Below, piece after piece: positions 37,044-50,400 of a DNA stretch of 64,000 nucleotides. The stretch lies in assembly GCA_037349105.1 (NCBI GenBank), contig JAYJMM010000034.1, positions 1,922,001 to 1,986,000 on the forward strand, written 5' to 3'. Every line of letters starts with the position of its first letter. Position 1 is the first letter of the stretch. Made by a program: the position numbers and the translations under genes. The notes beneath the pieces are model-generated. The model was not told the DNA's origin, did no database searches, and saw nothing but the letters and a program-made list of their open reading frames with translations. The stretch comes from Limnomonas spitsbergensis (lineage: Eukaryota; Chlorophyta; Chlorophyceae; Chlamydomonadales).

Positions 37044-38277
37044 TCATGACGGCTTGGCCAGCATCATGTCTACAAATTCTCCGAATGACAGCTGCCCATC
37101 TCCGTCCACATCTGCCTCCTTGATCATCTCGTTGACCTCCTCTTCAGACAGTCTGGCCCCCAGGTTGCACATGACATGCCGCAGCTCAGCAGCCGAGATG
37201 GATCCGTTTCCGTCCCTGCGGAAAACAGTTCCATGGAAGCCAGGTTGATCCTGGTATCCCATTCATAGATTGCATGGGGTCCCATATACCAAGATTGCAT
37301 GGCTAGACAGGCAATGAAACAGCGGCACATGGGAATGGACATGTGAAAATCAAATTCAGATGCATGACATTTTGCAGCCATGCAAGCTTTTGTTCGCGTT
37401 TCTTTCCTCGAAAACGAGCCCCCTTCAGCAGGCTGACCCATTGGCCGTAAGAGGCCCGATTAAGGTCTAACGTGGAGTAGCCTACAGCCGGTGGCCCAAG
37501 CATAATGGCAAGACATGCATGAGGCCACCTGCCGGAAGCCGTGGTAGACAACTGATCTAAAGCTGAAACTCGAAAAAGAAAGAAACACCGGCACTTCCTG
37601 TTGCGGCTCTTCGTATTTCAGCTGAACGACAAGGGTAACAAGGGGTACCCAGGCTGACTAAATCTGGACCGGGCCAGTTCACACCTTTGTACGCAAGCAC
37701 GAGAAGGAAGTGAAGAAAGCCAGCAGGCGAGTCACACGCGCTGATGAGTTTTCTATTCCTCAGATTGGCTTAGGTTAGCTCTCTCATGGAAGTCCCTGGG
37801 TAGCCCATTGCAAGGCATACAACCATGCCGACTTGAAGGGGCCATGCATGGCGCATGAGATAAGGGGCATGCAGACAGGCTCACCTATCAAACACCTTGA
37901 ATGCGTCACGGATTTGCTCTTCCTCATGGTTGTTGGTTTGCATTTTTTGCTCCATCAACGTGAGGAATTCTCTAAAATCGATAGTGCCAGTTCTGGCGAA
38001 ATCGACGAGAGGTGATCGAGCCAAGTGAGCCAATTAGTTCAGGCAATGAGAAAGGAGACAAGCTCTCAGAGACAGAGTTTTCTAAGAATGCTTACCCGTC
38101 AGCGTCGACTTCCAGAATCATATCGTCCAGCTCCTGTTGCGTCGGATTTTGACCGAGCGACCTCATTATAGCTCCTAACTCATCTATCGTGATATGGCCA
38201 TTCCCATCTTTATCAAACAGAGAGAAGACTTCCCTAAACTCAGCTAATTGCTCCTCGTTCGCATGTTCAGCAGCCAT
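37044..38277 (-). CDS. Calmodulin or calmodulin-like protein, four EF-hands
   Basis: Three exons, 38277-38096, 37992-37885 and 37215-37044, give 153 residues. All four calcium loops are intact: [36 protein letters not shown] and [12 protein letters not shown], each with Asp/Asn at the coordinating positions and Glu at position 12. The linker phrases [17 protein letters not shown] and [20 protein letters not shown] are calmodulin-like. There are many substitutions outside the loops and a short extra tail (MMLAKPS), so a divergent calmodulin or CML is possible. It senses Ca2+ and binds target helices in cytosol or nucleus. It lies 223 bp downstream of the TOP6B stop on the same strand. Confidence 0.95.
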
Positions 38278-38500
38278 TGTTGTAAGATTGTAGGTAAACG
38301 GTAAAAAACGTGACTTTTAAGCAAGTGATAAATCGCGCTAATGACCTTGCCTAATTAATTGACGGGTACCCTTATAATTGACTCGCAGGCCGTCCACGTA
38401 GGTTGGTGACATTGGGTCGAGACTTATAAACCCCACCGACAGTGGCCCCAAACCCGGGCTCTCCCCCCCGTCTTCGGAAGCTTCTAAAGCATGAGAACAC

Positions 38501-41466
38501 TCAATACTCCTGGAGCAGCTTGATGACAGCAACATTGCTGTGAAGCTCTGGTCCGTGCACATGCCTGGAGCCCAGGGGCATCAGGAGCAGCTCTTCCTTG
38601 GCAGCCCCAGACGCGATCCCTTGTTGCACCTGGTACTCCAGGGCCTGCGGCAATTTGAAAAATGGTAATATGTGAGTACAAACTGGATCTTACCAGCTGA
38701 TGACAACCTCTAATGATTCATACATACAGTACAACCGGTAAACCAGGCCGGAAATGATAAACATCCAAAATCGGCAAATAGAAGAAGGCCTACCATGCGG
38801 GGGAAATCCCAGAAACCCAGCAGGAGTGCAGGGTAGCAGATCCAGACAAGACATCCCTTTTCATGTCAAGGTGATGAATCTTCACTTCTGCTCCATCATG
38901 GCCCACAGCCTTGGGGGCCTGATGCCCATTAAGGTTTGGTCCTGATTGGCCCCGAGGTGGCTGCCCATAGAGAGGCCCCCTCAAGGCGGTCAGGTTCTCA
39001 CAAACACTGGATATCACAACGCTCCAGTATTTGTTTTTTCGGCTACCAGTTCACCTTCGGCAGGCTCTCCCACGGCCGTCAGAGCCCCTGTTGGGACCAA
39101 GCCTGGACCGGCTTACGGCCGGCGGCAAAAGCAGCATGGCTGGCCACAAATGGGGATGCCGGCCAGAGGCCGCCGTGAAGCTGACATTCACCTGAGATGC
39201 GAAAAAAGAAAAACTGTAACGCACCAGGTCTGTGTCGATCTTGTCAATGTGCTCAGTCAGCTTTGCATGCAGCGTATGGACTCCAATCTTTTTTGCCTTG
39301 ACCTGTCACACGGCAAGAACAGGCCGCAAATCACAGTTCAGTATAGTCGGCACAGTCATGCTCTTGGGCAAGGCTTGGGAATGCAATGGCAGAATCCATA
39401 AAATCTTCCAGCACGATAATAAAAGAGTGAGATGTCCATCCATCAGTGTTCATTTTAACGCGCGCCAGACCACTGTGGGGGGCTGGCAACCACAGGCAGC
39501 CACCACTGGGCCGATTGGGACCAAATCTTGACCCACACAGCAGGGCACGCTGCACCAATCATGCCTATCATATGCCGGATTGTAGCTGAATTGTAGCTGA
39601 AGCACCGTAACGCAGACACAGCAATGCGCCCCACCCTCTCCATGATGTCTGTGGCCGCCTCCAGCCTCCTGCGCTTGGGCCCTTGTGGGTCGCCCTTGGC
39701 CATCTCCTCGAGGACGCCCCAGATAGCGTTGGAGCAGTCGGGAATGTACTTCTGCAGGCGTCAAGATGGAGGGGGAGCAGGACAAATCACTCGTGTGGAC
39801 AGGGAGATGGGTCCCCTTTTACGGGAAGCGTCTTCAAGGCACCCACGTTTATCGCAGCAGCTTGAGTTGTTAATAAGGATGATGCCCCACAAATGCCCAG
39901 GTGGCGTCTAAATTCTGTTTCGCAGCATTCATCCAGTAATGCACAAACCAGAGCTGTGTTCCTAGGTCTGGAGGCCAAACTTGAAACTCGGGAACAAACC
40001 AGAGCTGTGTTCCTAGGTCTGGAGGCCAACCTTGAAACTCAGGAACAAACCAGAGCTGTGTGCCTAGGTCTGGAGGCCAACCTTGAAACTCAGGAACAAA
40101 CCAGAGCTGTGTTCCTAGGTCTGGAGGCCAAACTTGAAACCCAACCTCAACCTAAGCCCTTAACCCCAAGCTGCGCCCACACTCCAGGTAATATGAGTGC
40201 AAACCTTAAGTCCAAACTTATACCCTACAATCGAGCCCTGAGGCTGCACCCCCGGGGCAGGTCATGCCTTCAGACCTGCAGGTTACGCTTGCGCAGTTTC
40301 TGCTCCTTTGCCGCCTGGGCCCGGGCGATCTTCGTCTTGAGCTTCAGGGAGCATTGCATGTGGGCATATGTTTTAATTGGTGGTTGGGACACACATATCA
40401 AGTTTGTGCGTTCCCGGCTTTCACGAGGTCTCTTGAACCAGTCTTCTTTTCAAGTGCGCGCCATAGCCTCTCAAGGGCTTTGCCGGGCGGACACCGCTTG
40501 ATGTATAGATAAATCAATACACCCTGGGGCGTGGATTAAGGAAGCCACCAGTTCGGCTGTAGCACTAAGTGGGCTACCATGGGACACCGCTTGACTTATA
40601 AGGACCAAGCCATGACTGGCATACAGCTGGCAGCCCAAGCCACAGGGCATGCTGCACCAGGCCCCCTCGGCCGCGACCACCGTTAATTTCATGGCCTTTC
40701 AGCTACCATTCACCTACAACATGGCCTGCGGCCCATGGGGTAGGGTGCAGCAGGCCCTGCTGCTTCAGCCACCGTCCACAGGCCGGTCATTTTTTTTTGT
40801 CCCCATCGGCTTAGTGGTGGCTGCCGAGTGTCCTGCCGAAATTGGTGTGGTGCTTCAAAACACAAACGCCGCAGGCTTCTCCGTATTGCAGCTGAAGTGT
40901 GCTAAGCACAACACTCACTGCTCCACACGCGGTGAAAGTATCTTCCGTAACAATCTGCAAGCAATCTCCAAAACCGTGATCAAGCGCCTCGACACCAGAC
41001 CATCCCGCACCGCATTGCTACTCACGGCTCCTTTCCTCCCACCCAGTGCTTATATTTCAGTGCGCACCAGACCACCTTTGGCAGGCCGCTGGACCCATGA
41101 GGACCAAACCTGGACCGACCAGTGACCGGTGGTCCAAGCAGCAGGTTTTGCTACACCAGGCCCCCAAGGCCGTAGGCCCTGCTGTAGCTGACTTGTAGCT
41201 GAAGCATCCTAAAACAGACAGCCGCCCCATCCTCACACCTGGACGCCGCACGCCTGGATAGCGTGCTTGACGGCAAACACCATCTCCTCGATGTCGTCCC
41301 CGATGTACTCCTTGCCTGCGCCTTTGAACGGGATCTTGGTGCTCACAATGCTCACAAAGACTCCAACCTGCACACAGCAGGACCTCACCGTTGGTACCTG
41401 GCTTTATGATGGACCAGGATTTAGGGCTCGGGTTTAGGGTTTAGGGTTACTTGAAAGCTTCCAAAT

Positions 41467-41497
<31 letters not shown>

Positions 41498-44400
41498 AAA
41501 ATCAGTGAACGGATTTATCAGACCCTTTGTCTCACACTGGCATTCTACGGTTTAAAGCCGTAGCCACACCACCAGGATTATAATTCCCTACCCAAGCTTC
41601 ATTTATAAAAGAAAAAGGCCATTTAGGCACTTTCTAGTTTGAACAGCCAAATACACAGGTTAAGCCATTTCGCCATCATCGCAATACCTCGAGGCCCCCA
41701 CCCGGCCACAGCTCCAAGCTCCTGCAGCTTTGGTCCCGGCCTCTGCTCCTGCCCTGCCCCTGCAACCGCCCAGCCTCTGCACCTGCCCGGCCCCTACATT
41801 TGACTGGCCCCTGCACCTGCCCGGCCCCTGCATCCGCCCGTCACCTTGTCTGAGTTGTGGTTGATCTTGTACGTGCTCCAGTTGATGCGCTTAAGAGCGG
41901 TCTTGGTGATGACGTCAGAGCCGCCCTCGAAGAGCAGGGGGATGCGGTTGGCAAAGCGGTGCACATTGATGCCGGCCTGCCGCAAGGGGGGCAGGGGTAG
42001 GGAGAGGATGGGCGAGCAGCACTTGGCAAGCAGCAGTTGGCAATGCGGCGGGCGGCAGTTGGCAAAGCGGTACACATTCATGCCGGCCTGCCACAAGGGG
42101 GGGGGGAAGCAGGGAGACGGTGGCTCGTTTTTTTGCTCAGCAACTGGTCAGCTTCACTTCACCTAACTGGGGGAATGCAGTTGGCAAAGCGGTGCACGTT
42201 GATGCCGGCCTGACGCAAGGCGGGGGGGGGGAAGCAGGGAGACAGCGATTCGATTTTTTGCTCTGCAATTGTTCAGCTTAAGTTCAGCTACCTACCGGTC
42301 TCTGGCTGGAGGCTGCATGCATATGGCCTGTCATGCTCCTTGGGCCCAATCAGGGTTTTTGGCCCATTCGGACTTTTCGCAGGCGAGGGGCAGCGTTGGA
42401 TGTGGTCTCGCACCAAAACTGCTGGCGGTTGGCGGGTTGCGTACAGCAGCAGGGTTGGGACGCTGTGGGCTGGTAGATAACAGGTGGGCTGATAGTAGGA
42501 TGGATCAAACGGCTTGATCTATCTTTCACACCGCATAGATAGCTGTCATTATGTCCAGCACATGCTATGCAAATGGGCACAACAATTCCACCTGCATGCT
42601 CCCTTAGCTTACGGGGATCCTCTCCCTGGCGCACCTTGACGTCTTTCCCTCCCAGGCTGACGGCCGCCTCGACCATGAAGGCGTGGCCCTCAAATGTCCT
42701 GATGTCACCTGCAGGTTTAGGGTTCAAATAAATGTCCTCGTTCCATCTGCAGGTTTAGGGTTAAGGTAGTAATTAAGTTGTGTTTACGGTAACCTACAGA
42801 TTAAGAGTTCAGATATAATTCAATGCCCTCATTTCACCTGCAACTTAAAGGTAAAGGGTCAAAACATGCCCTACTGTCACCTGCAGGTCCAGGACCAGCA
42901 GGCCAGGAGTCAAGCAAGCCACACCCAGGCTGGGATGTCAACATCAGGCCACAGGTAAGGTCCTCATCCCTGCCCTGTCCAGCCGCATAACAGGAGCCAT
43001 GCCTGATAGGCTGCACAGCAATACGACACTCGGCAGCAGCACCGGCTCACTGGGGTGGTGCACCGTAGTGTTGTCTAGCGCAGTTCAGCTACAGTTCAGC
43101 TACAGTTCATACCGTCTGCAGCCAAGGGGACCTAGTACAGCAAGCCCTACTGCTTAGGCTGCCGGTCACAAGCCGGTCATGGGTGGGTCCCAACCTGCCC
43201 AGTGGTGGCACCGCCTCGCAGCCCCCCAGGCACGGCCCAGTGTGCACCAATAACAAATATTGATGGTACGCCCCGTGTGCAAGATGTGCGGCTCAACCAT
43301 CAGGCTCCCCCCCAAGCACGGGTGTGCGTGCCATGGCAGCGCCAGTGAACCCACCAGCCAAAGCCTGAACCATCAGGCTCCCCCCCAAGCACGGGTGTGC
43401 GTGCCATGGCAGCGCCAGTGAACCCACCAGCCAAAGCCTGAACCATCAGGCTCCTCCCCTAGCACGGGTGCACGTGCCATGGCAGCGCCAGTGGACCCAC
43501 CAGCCAAAGCCTGAACCCTTACCCCACCTTGGTGAGTGGCGATGAGCTCGGGCCGCAGCTCCTTCATGACCCCTAGACGTAGGTTGTACTCGCCAGCAGG
43601 GCTCAGGTGGTCCCCGCGGGGGTCGTCGAAGCGTACGTCGTGCAGGAGCTGGTGCAGGCGCAGGATCTGGTGCGGCACGGCAGAGGAGGGGCCAAGGTGG
43701 GGCGAGGGTGAGGCGAGGGTGAGGCAAAGATGAGGCAAAGGTGGAGCGAAGGAGGGTCAAAGGTGGAGCTAAGGTGGAGCGAGGGTAGGGCGAAGGTAGG
43801 ACGAAGGTGGAGCAAAGGTGAGTGAAGGTCGGGGCGAGGGTGAGGTGAGGGTGAGGCAAAGGTGAGGCAGAGGTGGAGCGAAATTGGCCAGAAGAAAAAA
43901 TATATGATGAGGTAGCCGTGCTGGCGAGGACCATGTGTTTATGAGGGGAACAAATTGAGTTGAAAGTCTGGTATCGTTAAGCGGGCTGGGCAGTGGGCAT
44001 TGCTCCTGCCGCAGGGTGCAGGAGGCAGTATTAATTGAAGTGCGGTCCAGGCCACCTATGGCGGGGGGGGGCTGGGCGGCTAACACTGGGCCAATGGGGA
44101 CCAAACTTGGCTGAAGCACAAGCAGCAAGGCTTGCTGCTCTAGGCATCTAGGCCGTAGGCATGATGTAGCTGAAAGTCTGCTGAAGGACACATTAGGAAC
44201 AGTGGCAGACTGGTGGCAGACCTCTGCCAGGCTCGCCTCTTCACCGCTGGGAATTTCGCCACTGCCTCTCTCTCTGACGGCTCGACAAGAGGAGCCGGTA
44301 AAGGTCCAGGTAACATCCTTGGTTCCCGAAAAACAGGGCAGGTTACATTGGAAGGACCGAGTCTGCGAATACACGCTGCTGCCAAGCACATGCGCCCTCA

Positions 44401-47400
44401 CGTCCTCATACACCCCTCACCTGCTTCTCATTGAGCTCCTTGGGCGAAGTCGTGTAGTCTACACCTGCCCGCATTTCCTCCACCAGTCGCTCTGGGCTCG
44501 GAACAAGCAGCGAAAGTGTCAGAGCAAGTTGTAAAAAAAATACGCCGAGTACCCTCAGGCATACAGCCTGCGTTGTAACCAGCCCTGCTGCCCTCTCTGG
44601 CTGTCAACGTAGCGCCCCGGCCACCCCGCGCACCGCTCGCTCCTTTCACACTTGGTAGGCCCCAACCTTGTCACTTGCAGTTGTGCCCTTAGCGAATGCG
44701 TCTTTCTCTCTCCACCAGTGTGCGTGGCAGCCCAGTCCCCCCCAAGTCCAATCTCTGCCTTCTTCACCTGCTGCCGTAGCAGCCCAGCCTCACACACCGT
44801 CCCCTCCCTTCACACCCGTGTAGTCTGCCCTGATGCACACAAGCTCCTTGCACTAGAGCAGCACCATTTTGTTGGTCCCATTGCCCAGCAGTAGCCCTGC
44901 CCCACAAACCGCTCCCTCCTCTCACACTTTTTCTCCAGCCCCCCCTGCCCCTCCCACGTGTGGGCTGAACAGCCCAGCCCCACACACCATCCGCACGCTT
45001 CACACCTGCGTGGTCAGCCTCGATGCACACAAGCTCCTTGTGCAGGAACTGGACCATGTTGGTGGTCCCAGTGCCCAGCAGCAGTCCAGCACCACAAATC
45101 CTCATATTCCCCCCCCAGCTTCATTTGCCGTCTCCACCTGTAGGCTGAACAGCCCAGCCCCACACACCATCCCCACGCTTCACACCTGCGTGGTCAGCCT
45201 TGATGCACACAAGCTCCTTGCGCAGGAACTGGACCATGTTGGTGGTCCCAGTGCCCAGCAGCAGCCGCTTGATGAGCTCCAGGTCCACGGAAGCGGGGTG
45301 ATGTTTGGTCTCCTTGGGGGCAGCGGGCATGACATCCGTGCGACGCCTGGGGAGGTGAATTTAGGATTTGAAAATTAAATATGATTATATGAATATTGGG
45401 TCTCTTTGAGGGCAGCGGGCATGACGTCCGTGCGGCGCCTGAGGATGTGAATTTAGGGTGTGAATATTAAATAATAATGTTTGATCCCCTTTGGGAGCAG
45501 CGGGCATGACATCCGTGCGACGCCTGAGGATGTGAATTTTGGACGCAGATGTTGAACAATGATGCTTGATGAGCTCCTGGTCCACGGAAGAAGCGGGGTG
45601 GCGCTTGGTCTTCTAGGGGGCAGCGGACATGACGTCGGTGTAGTGCCTGGGGATGTGAATTTAGGATGGAATGTTGAATACAAGTGTTGGGTCCCCTTGG
45701 GCGCGGCAGCTGGGCATGTCAATCTTAAAAATGGATCTTGGTGTCCTTGGGGGGCAGCGGGCATGACGTTGGTTTGGCGCCTGAGCATGTGAATTAGGAT
45801 GTGAATAATAAATATGAATGTTTGTTCCCCTTGGGGGCGGCAGGCATGACATTCGTGCGGCAGCTGGGCATTTCAATTTCGAAAATCGTTTGTTTAGTTT
45901 GTCTTTTTGGGGACAGTTGACTTGCCGTCCTTGTGATGACTGAGCTTGCAAGGGAATGACAAGAGGGCGAAGACGGCTCTGCATTGACCGGATACGTGCT
46001 TTGGGATGGAGATGCCATCCAGAATCAGGAATCGTGTTCCTTTTAGACAATAATTTCGTGTAGTCAAGAGTTTAGACAAGAGGAATTGTGTTTGTTTTTG
46101 ACTAGGAGTCCACCTGCGTCAGGTCCACCCTGCGGTCACCTAAGACCCGATGGGGACAAATCTTCGAACGGTATACCGACACAGGCTCATGTGGCATGCC
46201 TGGCCGCATGTCAGCATGTGTGACTGCACCCGGAGGCTGGGAGGTACCTGGAATAAAGCTGAGTTGTAGTAGAGCCACAAGGAAAGAAATACTCGCTGGA
46301 ATGGCGGGCGTCTCAGCGGGATGCTGTCCTCAACGGGGTCTGGCCCCTGTTTTTTTAGTTAGTGGTACACCACTATCAGCTACAGTTCAGCTACACTGTG
46401 GCCCCTGGCCACAAGCCCCTGGTGCGGCCAGCCCTGCTGCTTGGGTGACTGGACGGAGGTCGGCCCAAGTTTGGTAGGAATCGGCCCAGGGGTGGCCGTG
46501 GGGCGGCCCAGCAAAGGTGGTCTGGTACCCACTAAAATAAACACTGGGTCTGGCGGCACAACGATGCACATCCATCCACATTGGGCGTCAGAGGGAAAGC
46601 AAACATCATGAAATGCCTCATACGGCAGGTGTTAAGTTGTTCACCAGTGTGAGGTGCGCACCAGACCACCTTTGCCAGGCCGCTGAGAATCCACCACTGG
46701 GCCGATGGGGACCGAACCTTGACCGGTCTACGACTGGTGGCCCAGGCAGCAGAGATCGCTGCACCAGGCCATAGAGACCGTGATGTAGCTAAATTGTAGC
46801 GGAAGACCTCAAAAACAAGCAGTAAACCAGGTTCACCTGAACACGAGCCTCATGTTGTTCTTCTCCTCCTCAGCCTTGTAGAAGAAGGAGAACTCGGTGT
46901 ACGGCGTGATGACAGCAATTTGCCTCAGGTACCTAGGCCAGGCATATGTCACATATTGACACGTGCCATGTTTTATGTTCAGCGTGTTGGCCCGTAGGCA
47001 GGGAGAGTGTCCTGGTGCACGTAGGCCATGGATATGTCACATGTGGCATATCATCATGTGCTGTATGTACAGCAGGTTGGCCCACAGGTTGGTTGGTTCT
47101 GTTTGGCGTGATGACAGCAATCTGCCTCAGGTACCTAGGCCAGGCATATTTTATGTTCAGCATGTTTTATGTTCAACGTGTTGACCCTTATGACATGTTT
47201 CAAGTTCAACGTGTTGACCCTTATGACATGTTTCAAGTTCAACGTGTTGACCCTTATGACATGTTTTATGTTCAACGTGTTGACCCTTATGACATGTTTC
47301 AAGTTCAACGTGTTGACCCTAATGACATGTTTTATGTTCAACGTGTTGACCCTTATGACATGTTTTATGTTCAACGTGTTGACCCTTATGACATGTTTCA

Positions 47401-50400
47401 AGTTCAACGTGTTGACCCTTATGACATGTTTCAAGTTCAACGTGTTGACCCTAATGACATGTTTTATGTTCAACGTGTTGACCCTTATGACATGTTTTAT
47501 GTTCAACGTGTTGACCCTTATGACATGTTTCAAGTTCAACGTGTTGACCCTAATGACATGTTTCAAGTTCAACGTGTTGACCCTTATGACATGTTTCAAG
47601 TTCAACGTGTTGACCCTAATGACATGTTTCAAGTTCAACGTGTTGACCCTAATGACATGTTTTATGTTCAACGTGTTGACCCTAATGACATGTTTTATGT
47701 TCAACGTGTTGACCCTAATGACATGTTTTATGTTCAACGTGTTGACCCTTATGACATGTTTTATGTTCAACGTGTTGACCCTTATGACATGTTTCAAGTT
47801 CAACGTGTTGACCCTAATGACATGTTTCAAGTTCAACGTGTTGACCCTAATGACATGTTTTATGTTCAACATGTTGACCCTTATGACATGTTTTATGTTC
47901 AACGTGTTGACCCTTATGACATGTTTCAAGTTCAACGTGTTGACCCTAATGACATGTTTCAAGTTCAACGTGTTGACCCTTATGACATGTTTCAAGTTCA
48001 ACGTGTTGACCCTTATGACATGTTTTATGTTCAACGTGTTGACCCTTATGACATGTTTCAAGTTCAACGTGTTGACCCTTATGACATGTTTTATGTTCAA
48101 CGTGTTGACCCTTATGACATGTTTTATGTTCAACGTGTTGACCCTTATGACATGTTTCAAGTTCAACGTGTTGACCCTTATGACATGTTTTATGTTCAAC
48201 GTGTTGACCCTTATGACATGTTTCAAGTTCAACGTGTTGACCCTTATGACATGTTTTATGTTCAACGTGTTAACCCTTATGACATGTTTCAAGTTCAACG
48301 TGTTGACCCTTATGACATATTTTATGTTCAACATGTTTGCCCAAAGGCAGGGAGAATTTACTGGTGTGCGGCGTGATGAAGTGATGACAGCAAGTTGCCT
48401 CATGCACCTAGGCCAAGCATTTGTGATATGTCACATGTGGCATATCATCATATGTTGTATGTACAGCAGATTGGCCCTAAGGCAGGGACAGTGTTCTGGA
48501 TGGCGTGATGACAGCAATTCGCCTCGGGTACCTAGGCCAGGCATATGTCACATATTGGCATGTGCCATGTTTTATGTTCAGCATGTTTACAAAGGCAGGG
48601 AGAGTGTTCTGGTGTGCGTCGTGATGACAGCAAGTTGCCTCAGGTACCTAGGCCAGCCCAGTACCGGTATGTGTCATTTGCTGATACCGGTATATGAAAT
48701 AGATTGGTTAAAAGGCGGGAACAGTATTTCCAGGAGGGATGGGATGTCCATCTACGCAATGCTAGGGACCATTCATCAGATAGTAAGCAATCGCCTTATA
48801 GCTGTGGCTGTCTTATGGCACGCTGAACAGTGAAAGCATCAACTCCATCACTGTCCACTGTTTATTTAAGGGCACTTCAGCTACAAATCAGCTACATCCC
48901 CGCCTACGTCCTGGGGGGTGCGGTGCTGCAAGCCCTGCTGCTTGGGACACCCAGGGTGCTCCCGTCAGGGTCTTGTCTGTGAGAGTGGGCTTTATGCCAC
49001 TACGACCAAAGGGCACTCGAGTTGTAAGGATCCGAGTCTCCGACTACATAAACTGGTGCTCTGCCAGGGGGAAGATATGGGTCAGTATACGGAGATCTAA
49101 CTACAGCGTCACTGTAGCGATCTCTTACGTCCCAATCGGCCCAGCCATGGCTGCTCAGCGGCCTGCCCACGGTCGTCTGGTGCGCACCCTAAACAAATAC
49201 CCCACACCCTACCCTCATCAAACATGAGTCATGCCAGGTCCATGTGGATGCTCCGTAACCCTGCTCAGCCACCAGCCATGAGCCTCCCTGTCCGGGTCCA
49301 TGTGGATGCTCCGTAACCCTGCCCATCCACCAGCCATAGCCCCCCTCCCCCCCGTCGGCCGCACTTTATGATCTTTGCGCGATAAGTGGACCAGTTCCCC
49401 TCGATGGTGACGGACAGCTGCGCGCCGTGCCACTGGTCAGCATTCGCATGGTGCTCCTCTTTGTGCACGTTGGGCTCATTCCTGAGAGGGCGGGGGGCAG
49501 GGAATGCGGAGGCAGCATGGGTATGAATTATAAATAATCTGCCCTCAGGGTTGAGGCAGCGGATACGTGGCCGGCCAGGGCATCGTGCAGGCAACCCTGC
49601 ATCATGAAGACATCAGTCTTTTTGCAGTGCGCACCAGACCACCTTCAGAGGGCTGCCGGCCGGCCCCTAATGGTAGGAACCCAGCCATGCCGGCCGTAGG
49701 CCTGGAGGTAGCTGAAGTGTAGCTGGCCCCCACTGCAGTGGGCCGTGCTATAGATGTGCTGGAGCTGCAGAAAAATAAGCACTGCTTGACGTCGTGATTG
49801 GTGCTCAACAATTGTCCAACAGGACCTTTCCGACTGCGTCTGGATTGTCCCTTCTGAGTACGTCTGGCATGTCCTTGTGGGGACGGATCACCTGTGAATG
49901 TCGATGTCCAGGATGTAGTGCGACTTAGTGGCTTGCCCCTTCCGCGCACTGTAGATCTCAAAAGGCAGGCCCGTCGTCATCTTGCTCCAGATTAGGGCCA
50001 TCTTGGCGCCAAGACCAAATTTGCCACGCGTCTGAATTCAACATTTCAGAGGTCAGGTTTCGGGCTACCGGTACCGGTTAACAAATGGAGGGGTTGTCGT
50101 GATCTCACCCCAGATCAGGGCCATCTTGGCAACAAAACCAAATTTACCGTGAGGAGGCCTGGTGCTACAAGCCCAGCTACTTGGGGCACTAGCCATGGGC
50201 TGTTCAAGGTTTGGTCCCCATCGGCTCAGTGGTGGCCGCCCACCAGCCCACCAAACTTGTTCTGGTGGGCATTATAATAAATCCTGCGGCCCTCACCTGC
50301 TTAGCATTATGACAAACCCTGCGGCCCTCACCTGCTTCACGCCGTACTTGGTGCCCGAAAGTACCTTCCCAAGCATGTTTGGAATGTCTTTGTGAGGCAT

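Noticed and set aside
39947..40501. 202-codon frame in TOP6B intron 17
   Set aside because: Dominated by four 54-bp repeats and then antisense to exon 17.
44808..45100. Mutually exclusive alternative exon of TOP6B
   Set aside because: The copies lack an acceptor and the 5' half of the exon, so they cannot replace exon 11.
47163..48340. CRISPR-like array
   Set aside because: Units are directly adjacent with no unique spacers, and the context is a eukaryotic intron.
46946..48833. Very long open frames (over 400 codons) in three frames with 11-residue repeats
   Set aside because: They exist only because the 33-bp unit has no stop and is a multiple of three. The array lies wholly inside TOP6B intron 9, whose flanking exons join in phase without it.
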